Of a DNA stretch of 64,000 bases, positions 57,924-64,000 are shown one piece after another. The stretch covers positions 1 to 64,000 of the forward strand of contig JAISLW010000268.1 in NCBI GenBank assembly GCA_031277105.1, written 5' to 3'. The position numbers and the translations under genes were made by a program. The notes under the pieces were generated by a model, which had not been told where the DNA came from, did no database searches, and saw nothing but the letters and a program-made list of their open reading frames with translations. The DNA is from Planctomycetaceae bacterium (lineage in GTDB: Bacteria > Planctomycetota > Planctomycetia > Pirellulales > Thermoguttaceae). Each line of letters begins with the position of its first letter. Within the stretch, counting starts at the first letter, position 1.

Positions 57924-58961
57924 TTAAAGCAACGACAAAAACTCCTTGATGTCTAAAAAGTAACTCGGATACGCCTCGCATATATACTGTACGTCTTTGA
58001 CCGAGACCAGAACAATATCAACATCACCACTGACATAATCTGGATTCTGTTCACGTGATTTATAAAACGCCAACGCCAAATCTAACGTGTCAGAATTAAC
58101 GCCAAAAATATGAATTGTATGACGCTTAAAATCAACTTCCAAAATACAATAATCATAATTTGTACCAGACGATTCACGAACCGTTATAGGCAACGAAGAC
58201 AACTTTGCAATAAATGAATCTTTATTTAAGGCTGTCAATTTATTGTTTATTGTAGTTTCATCGTCGTTTGCGTAAATTTCTACAACAGGCATATTTTCCT
58301 TGACAGCAAACAGAGCGCTAACACACTTGAAAAAATCTGACCAGCCGTCAGCGTCATCCGTTTTACTTACCTTTAATCTCTTGCCGTAAACCTTATCAAC
58401 CGTTTCGATAGCCATCGCCCATAAATGTTGATAACGAGTCCGAATCTGTAACTCAAACCGCAAACCGTCAAATTCGGGTCGTTCCGAATTAACATTTTTC
58501 AAAACAAAATGAACAGAACGATAACCCGTTTTACACGGATGCATAACTAAATCACGAACCCGCTCAATGACAAAACAATCTGATAAAAATTCTTTTTGAC
58601 GCTCAATAAAATCAGTAAACAACCGATTATTGTCTGATTGCGAATTCGTAGGCGTAAGAACATAACGCATTCCGACTATATCTTGTATTTGCGATAATTT
58701 TAAGCGGGGAATTCGTTTTAATTTATCAATAATGGCTATTGCACGTTTTGCTCTGGAAGACACGGTTATATCAAAACCGCAACCGTTAGAATTAACTATA
58801 TCAGCAGGATTACACGACGTTTGGGGAATAAAATCAAACAAAAAATGAGTATGCAATTCCCGCCAAGAGTTCAATACGGTCAAAGCGTCCTCATTTTTTG
58901 GATCACTAATAAGCGTATCGCCCGCATCATCTATTTCTTTTAGATTGTATTCATTAATCAT
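57924..58961 (-). CDS. RelA/SpoT-domain alarmone synthetase-like protein
   Basis: SRAKRAIAIIDKLKRIPRLKLSQIQDIVGMRYVL; KTGYRSVHFVLKN; ELQIRTRYQHLWAMAIE. Confidence 0.85.
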   Translation of the reverse strand: MINEYNLKEIDDAGDTLISDPKNEDALTVLNSWRELHTHFLFDFIPQTSCNPADIVNSNGCGFDITVSSRAKRAIAIIDKLKRIPRLKLSQIQDIVGMRYVLTPTNSQSDNNRLFTDFIERQKEFLSDCFVIERVRDLVMHPCKTGYRSVHFVLKNVNSERPEFDGLRFELQIRTRYQHLWAMAIETVDKVYGKRLKVSKTDDADGWSDFFKCVSALFAVKENMPVVEIYANDDETTINNKLTALNKDSFIAKLSSLPITVRESSGTNYDYCILEVDFKRHTIHIFGVNSDTLDLALAFYKSREQNPDYVSGDVDIVLVSVKDVQYICEAYPSYFLDIKEFLSLL

Positions 58962-58977
58962 TAAATATATCTCCTAA

Positions 58978-59781
58978 CTAATCCCGTATCTTTAATTTAT
59001 TTATAATTTTTTTGTATGATTTGTTTTTTATTTTATTTTTTGCACTCATTTTGTCCAATTCATCTTTAATGAAAGGCAACAGTTGTTCTGCTAATCGAAA
59101 CATATTGGTAGAAAATAGCTTTGGTATGCCGTTGTTGTCTTCTTCGTAGTTAGATTTAGAATTGACGATTGCGGTTTCAATATCGAAAATGGCGTATCGC
59201 GGATCAATACCGCCTTTGACTTTACGGTTAAGATAGGTCTTAAACTCTTGGCTTATTTTAAGAGCATTTTCAGGAATGCTAAAGTCTTTGGGCTTCTGAT
59301 TGAATTTTCCGTAATAAAGCCAAATTTCCAAACAAGAATTACTAACTATCAAAGAGATATTTAACTCTTCGCATTTCGGTTTAATTCTCAACAAATCATT
59401 CATAAAATGATCTACGTCAGACACGATGAAAATATTATCCGGTTCGTCGTCTTGACTTGATTGGTATCGTCTTTGTTCGTCTTCGGCTTTTTGTAACAAG
59501 CCGTCTGGATGCAATTGATTGGGATCAGCGACAAAACTAATTTTTATTCTGCGGAATTCGTCCTGTCTTTCAATAATTTTGAAATACTTCTTTTCGCGTA
59601 CTTCACCGCCGGAAATAATTACAAAAAAAGTTTTAGGCGATTTCACGCCAGATACTTTTTTGTGATTTACGTCCACAACATTAACGGGCATAACCGAAAG
59701 TTCTGAAACGACAACATCCGTTTTTTGTGCTTCCTGCCCTAATACAAGTTTTTCAGAAATTGGTTTTGTGTAACTTCTCAT
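58978..59781 (-). CDS. rloB: RloB-like protein
   Basis: FVIISGGEVREKKYFKII; IFIVSDVDHF; LIVSNSCLEIWLYY. Confidence 0.75.
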   Translation of the reverse strand: MRSYTKPISEKLVLGQEAQKTDVVVSELSVMPVNVVDVNHKKVSGVKSPKTFFVIISGGEVREKKYFKIIERQDEFRRIKISFVADPNQLHPDGLLQKAEDEQRRYQSSQDDEPDNIFIVSDVDHFMNDLLRIKPKCEELNISLIVSNSCLEIWLYYGKFNQKPKDFSIPENALKISQEFKTYLNRKVKGGIDPRYAIFDIETAIVNSKSNYEEDNNGIPKLFSTNMFRLAEQLLPFIKDELDKMSAKNKIKNKSYKKIINKLKIRD

Positions 59782-61094
59782 TCTTTAATACAGTCTATAC
59801 TGATTTCGTCAATTACAGGCGTAGCGCCATAACGACCTTCTAAATAACCATTTTCGATATTCGACGTATTATGCAACTTAAAATCGTTCAACGAGTACAA
59901 CTTCGTGTTTCCTTCAAATTTTTCTGTAAACCAAATTTCATCCGGTCGAACTAATTCATGACGATTTAACAAATGCGTTACATGCGTAGTGAAAATAAGT
60001 TGTCCCCTAGCATTGTTGTTAGCGTAAAAACGCAAGAGTTCAAACATTAAACGAGGATGTAGACTACTTTCAATTTCGTCAATAAAAATAACTTTCCCTT
60101 CCTGTATTACACTCCATAACGCAGGAATTAGAGTTAAAAGTCGCACAGTTCCATCCGATTGAGCGGATATTTTCATTGCTTTATGATAACCACATTGTCC
60201 TACTTGGTCGAACAATAATTCCTGTACCGTTTTTTTACCTTCATGAATTGTAACATTCAATACGTTACGATTATTTTGAAGTTGTGCAATATCACTATTT
60301 TCCGACAATGGATTACTATTGATGATTTGATTTAACTCTGTTGCATTTGTAGATTCCGTAATTAATTTTTCAAAAGGAATATCGTGGATTTTAATCTCAT
60401 CAATACCAATTCCGATATTTCTAAAAAAATTATTTGCGAAACTTAAAATTTGCGGTTTTTGCGACAACAATTTTATAAGCATTGGAATAGTACTGTTTGC
60501 TAATATGACTTCAATTTTTTTGGAAAACCAATCGTAAACATGTTTGACTTTTTCACTCGCAAGAACAGGAAATTGTAAATTCAAGGGGATCAATGAAGAT
60601 CGGGAATTCATGGAAAGTAATTTTTTAACAAGAGGTTCATTTTGAATTGACGGAGCAACAATACTTGTTCCTTTTCTTTCAAATATTAGTTCATCATCTG
60701 TTTTTCCTACGCCTGATTTTGATAATTTTTCAAAAACTTCTTTTTTGCTGATTTCAACGTTATAAATGTAATATTCTTCTCGATGAAAAAATTCTATCTC
60801 AAAAGATATTGTCTGCGATTTTTCTTTTGTAAGTTGGAAAATATAATCATTCCAAGTAATTGATTTCAAGAAATTTTTGCGTGTTACAAATTCACGCAAA
60901 AAGATAACAGCTTTGATAAAATTTGATTTGCCTGATCCATTAGCGCCGTAAATTGCGGTTTGTTTCAATACAGGTATTTCCATATTGTCATGTATATGGA
61001 GTTGAAAACTTTTGTGTTCAATATTCGGAAACATATCAAACACAGTTTCTCCGTTAAACGATAGGAAGTTTTTTATCTTTAACCTTAGTAACAT
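59778..61094 (-). CDS. AAA-family ATPase, RloA/OLD-like
   Basis: LKIKNFLSFNGETVFD, IYGANGSGKSNFIKAV, VIFIDEIESSLHPRL, IFTTHVTHLLN. Confidence 0.85.
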   Translation of the reverse strand: MLLRLKIKNFLSFNGETVFDMFPNIEHKSFQLHIHDNMEIPVLKQTAIYGANGSGKSNFIKAVIFLREFVTRKNFLKSITWNDYIFQLTKEKSQTISFEIEFFHREEYYIYNVEISKKEVFEKLSKSGVGKTDDELIFERKGTSIVAPSIQNEPLVKKLLSMNSRSSLIPLNLQFPVLASEKVKHVYDWFSKKIEVILANSTIPMLIKLLSQKPQILSFANNFFRNIGIGIDEIKIHDIPFEKLITESTNATELNQIINSNPLSENSDIAQLQNNRNVLNVTIHEGKKTVQELLFDQVGQCGYHKAMKISAQSDGTVRLLTLIPALWSVIQEGKVIFIDEIESSLHPRLMFELLRFYANNNARGQLIFTTHVTHLLNRHELVRPDEIWFTEKFEGNTKLYSLNDFKLHNTSNIENGYLEGRYGATPVIDEISIDCIKE

Positions 61095-61149
61095 AATTTT
61101 TTAATCTACAATAGTAGAAGTATATGTGGTCTTATCACAATATGTCTGT

Positions 61150-61228
61150 TATACTTCGCACACTTTAAATTTCGGTTTTTGCTTTTTGATTTAATTACAA
61201 TACACTGAAAATTCAAGTACAAAAAGTA
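61150..61228. repeat. MITE-like repeat copy H
   Basis: ttatacttcgcacactttaaatttcgg ... gaaaattcaagtacaaaaagtataaa terminal inverted repeats. Confidence 0.6.
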
Positions 61229-61332
61229 TAAAGTAGTAACATGCCAATAATACGTTTACTTACATATCGCAATTGCTAGATTGCGGTCAAATGGACAATA
61301 GGGAATGGCGTCAAAGGTGGCGCTAATTATTT

Positions 61333-61590
61333 TTATCTTACTACTTCAGCCGTTGACCCGCAAGTAGCGTAAAGGTCAAGGAATTTTTTATAACCGTTTA
61401 TTTTTGCGTTTCGCCATTCGGAACTATGCGGTTGACGGCGGGGCGCTATTGCAGACGGAGCGCTGTACTTTTGATCAATAATCACCCCCTGAAAGGCATC
61501 AAACAAGTCTTCACTATCCCGCTCCTGTTCCATTAACAATTGACCATAATCAACTCCCCACAAAAATATTTCCCATAAATCTATTTTCAT
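61333..61590 (-). CDS. Hypothetical protein
   Basis: MKIDLWEIFLWGVDYGQLLMEQERDSEDLFDAF...; start trimmed to internal Met. Confidence 0.5.
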   Translation of the reverse strand: MKIDLWEIFLWGVDYGQLLMEQERDSEDLFDAFQGVIIDQKYSAPSAIAPRRQPHSSEWRNAKINGYKKFLDLYATCGSTAEVVR

Positions 61591-61786
61591 CGCAGCGCTC
61601 TTTGACCTTTTCGTGTTTAATCGTTTTTTAACGGTTATTTGTTTAACAAAATACACATTGACAATTTTTTGAGAGACAAGTGGGACATGAGGGACAAATG
61701 GGACAAATTTTGTAACAATAAACCTATTCTCTATCCCATACACTCTAACCACTAAAATCTATCGCTTAAATTTCCGTGAACGGTTA

Positions 61787-61910
61787 TATACTCATCACAC
61801 TTGAAAATGCGTTTTTTGTTTTCGGTGCAATTATAAAATATGCTTATTTTTTAAGGACAAACACGTTTCTCATATTTTCAAAAAACGCAAATTCAAGTGT
61901 AAAAAGTATA
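61787..61910. repeat. MITE-like element copy I with about 32-bp terminal inverted repeats
   Basis: Left TATACTCATCACACTTGAAAATGCGTTTTTTG versus reverse complement of right end TATACTTTTTACACTTGAATTTGCGTTTTTTG. Confidence 0.75.
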
Positions 61911-61935
61911 AAACTAAATTGTTATAACGTCGCCT

Positions 61936-62529
61936 TTATTTTCTCAATTTTTGTAAATGATTTCGTTTGATTTTTATTATTTTTCGATATGTTGCAGGTT
62001 TGCCGATATAAACGCCGTTGCGGGTACAAACTTTGGAAACCCAACTGAAACTAACGCCGTATTTTTTTGCTAGACAGCGAATTGTTTTTCCCGCTCTGCG
62101 TTCTTCGATCATAAGTTGTCGCTGTTCATCAGTCAAAACGCGTTTACGTCCAAAATTACCTGTTCGTTTTTCTTGCGTTAAATCGAAAGGCGGATACAAC
62201 GCTTCGTACTGTCTGATAAAATTACCCCACAACGTACGTTCACGTTCAAATTCGGCGTACTCATCGGACGCTTGCGATATGTTGTTTTTTAGTTCTTTAA
62301 TTGTATTTATTGCATTATCCTGTTCCGTTTTTATGTCTTTAATAGAATTTAGAAGTCGTCCCAATTCGCGTTTGACTGCTACAAGCAATGCATCTTTTTC
62401 TTTAACTCTCTTGATGTACGTTTCAACGTCGTTTTGGCATTTTTCCATTCGTGATTGCAGCGATTGCATATTGATTGTCAACGTGTCGCGTTTTTCTTTG
62501 GCGTAATCATAAGTTCCATTTAAGTCCAT
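61936..62529 (-). CDS. Coiled-coil protein with C-terminal HTH
   Basis: Long coiled coil then GRKRVLTDEQRQLMIEERRAGKTIRCLAKKYGVSFSWVSKVC. Confidence 0.65.
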   Translation of the reverse strand: MDLNGTYDYAKEKRDTLTINMQSLQSRMEKCQNDVETYIKRVKEKDALLVAVKRELGRLLNSIKDIKTEQDNAINTIKELKNNISQASDEYAEFERERTLWGNFIRQYEALYPPFDLTQEKRTGNFGRKRVLTDEQRQLMIEERRAGKTIRCLAKKYGVSFSWVSKVCTRNGVYIGKPATYRKIIKIKRNHLQKLRK

Positions 62530-62551
62530 AAATTTACCCTCTCCATTTTAA

Positions 62552-63127
62552 CTAAATTGTTATAACGTCGCCGATTTCTAATTCTCGTATGTGTGTAACG
62601 ATAATGAATTGGAAATCTAATTCTTTTGCTAACGTTTCTAATAATAACCGTATTTTTGGGCGATACTCTACGCTCAAAAATCTAAACGGTTCGTCTAATA
62701 ATAAAACTCTGCGGGATTGACTTGATTGTCGTAGCAGCAGCGCCGATAACCTTGCGCCAAACGCTGCGACATCCAAAACGCCGCCGCCTACTTGCGTCAT
62801 CGGATCGTATATTTGACCGTTACGAATAAATTGCATTTCTGCTTCTATCTTATTCCGTTTCTGTTCAAAAGCGATCCGAAATTCATACGCTTCCTCGCCG
62901 AATACCGCTTGCAAACAACGGCTGACTAAATCAGAAACCGTATTGTGTATCGTACGTTGAACGTGTTGACTTACATCCCGTATTACAATATTAGCTTTAT
63001 CTTGTATGCCTAATTTCGTTTTAATATTAATGTAATTTTCTAATTCGCTTTGTAACGCTAATTTGTAAGCGGAATATTCAGTTTTTTTTCGGTTCAACTT
63101 GTCCCTTAATTCAATAAGTTTGACCAT
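62552..63127 (-). CDS. SbcC/Rad50-like C-terminal half ATPase
   Basis: GGGVLDVAAFGARLSALLLRQ signature-like, RVLLLDEPFRFLS Walker B, IIVTHIREL; no Walker A. Confidence 0.7.
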   Translation of the reverse strand: MVKLIELRDKLNRKKTEYSAYKLALQSELENYINIKTKLGIQDKANIVIRDVSQHVQRTIHNTVSDLVSRCLQAVFGEEAYEFRIAFEQKRNKIEAEMQFIRNGQIYDPMTQVGGGVLDVAAFGARLSALLLRQSSQSRRVLLLDEPFRFLSVEYRPKIRLLLETLAKELDFQFIIVTHIRELEIGDVITI

Positions 63128-63360
63128 TTTTCGGTGAACGAATCGTAATTCGTTTTAAATTTTGTTTCGGCTTGTTCGTATTGTTTTTGCAATTGCGTTT
63201 GTAACTCTTTGGCTTCTTCTAACGTATCAACGTCGAATTCCTCTTTTAGGCGGCATTTGATTTCGTTCAATTGACCTTGCAACGTAGCCGATTTAGCCGA
63301 CCACGTATCTACCTTTTTACGCAACGCAATAAACTCTTCACTTGATAATTTCGTTTCCAT
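63106..63360 (-). CDS. Small coiled-coil protein
   Basis: METKLSSEEFIALRKKVDTWSAKSATLQGQLNEIK...; overlaps 62552..63127. Confidence 0.55.
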   Translation of the reverse strand: METKLSSEEFIALRKKVDTWSAKSATLQGQLNEIKCRLKEEFDVDTLEEAKELQTQLQKQYEQAETKFKTNYDSFTEKWSNLLN

Positions 63361-63670
63361 AACTTTTAACCTTTACGTTTGATTTATGTTTTTTGTAAAA
63401 AAATTTGTAAACGCGTCTCCGTATTTCGGCGGCGCTGTAACCCGACGCTAACCAATACTGCACTACCGCAACATGCAAATAATCGTACATTACAACATAC
63501 GTCAACCAATGACCAATATGTTTAAGCGACAACCATCTGATTTTGTCAACCCGCTGCTGATAAACTTGATCCGTCGTAATAGCCCACAAATCAAACGATT
63601 CGCCCGACTCTTGTTGCGATAAAAACGGAAATAAACTGTTATCCTTGTTCTCCATAACTATGATCTCCAA
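63338..63670 (-). CDS. Hypothetical protein
   Basis: 110-aa ORF overlapping the coiled-coil gene. Confidence 0.45.
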   Translation of the reverse strand: MEIIVMENKDNSLFPFLSQQESGESFDLWAITTDQVYQQRVDKIRWLSLKHIGHWLTYVVMYDYLHVAVVQYWLASGYSAAEIRRRVYKFFYKKHKSNVKVKSYGNEIIK

Positions 63671-63673
63671 ACG

Positions 63674-64000
63674 TTAAATAGACGTTACGTTTAGCAATCG
63701 ATTAACTTCCGTTTTGATTGTTTCTTCTGTTTTGTTGCGTTCCATATATTCCGCAAAAATATTCGGTATATCCATTCCGTTAATCGTTGCCGCCGATAAA
63801 TATGTTACGAAATCAGAAACGCTTGCGTCTTCCAATACTTGCTCTTTGACTGTTACTTTATCCGAAATAATATCGTCCGAAACAGGTACAAATTCTTGAA
63901 TAACTTGACCCGACGCTGTAATTAAACCTACAAACGGGTTATACAACCGTTCCGAAATAGAACGTCTGTAAAAAGTACCGCAATTGATTATTGTTTGTTT
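63674..64000 (-). CDS. Hypothetical protein (partial, frame open to window end)
   Basis: Frame stays open through position 64000 (KQTIINCGTFYRRSISERLYNPFVG...). Confidence 0.5.
   Translation of the reverse strand, partial: KQTIINCGTFYRRSISERLYNPFVGLITASGQVIQEFVPVSDDIISDKVTVKEQVLEDASVSDFVTYLSAATINGMDIPNIFAEYMERNKTEETIKTEVNRLLNVTSI

Noticed and set aside
61238-61265. Ninth GGCATA motif site
   Set aside because: TTGGCATG present but no TTAATT at the fixed 22-nt distance.

Overview
The window looks like part of a large tailed-phage or prophage genome, with almost all genes on the minus strand. No tRNA, rRNA, CRISPR array, integrase or transposase was recognised. Core phage genes: TerL (split by a mini-intein), a TerS-like protein, a tape-measure protein of about 1960 aa, several repeat-rich or modular tail-fibre-like proteins, a CHC2/TOPRIM primase, a DnaB-like helicase (also split by a mini-intein), a beta-clamp-like protein, a UDG-like/3'-5' exonuclease fusion, and an SbcC/Rad50-like half ATPase. 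Accessory modules: (i) 22.8-24.1 kb, a GIY-YIG-like fragment plus a DUF262 protein; (ii) 24.8-27.3 kb, a tight MBL-fold / HicB-like / TIGR04255-like operon; (iii) 27.5-29.0 kb, an overlapping pair of a Pycsar-like nucleotide cyclase and an ImmA/IrrE-type metallopeptidase; (iv) 34.7-36.3 kb, a DUF4365 pair; (v) 49.3-56.2 kb, a ParB / PAPS-reductase-like / methyltransferase / glycosyltransferase cluster that may modify DNA; (vi) 57.9-61.1 kb, RelA/SpoT + RloB + RloA-like ATPase. The most unusual signals are: a dispersed family of at least seven proteins sharing a roughly 30-aa N-terminal signature (MKNQN[IV]ADISxFESLQ...SQMxVFN) on unrelated C-termini, several with their own promoter and a hairpin leader; a fixed-spacing motif (YTAATT-N12-NNGGCATA) upstream of eight leftward positions; and a palindromic/MITE-like repeat family with one copy in frame inside a DUF488-like gene. 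All homology calls are by eye from motifs; no searches were run.
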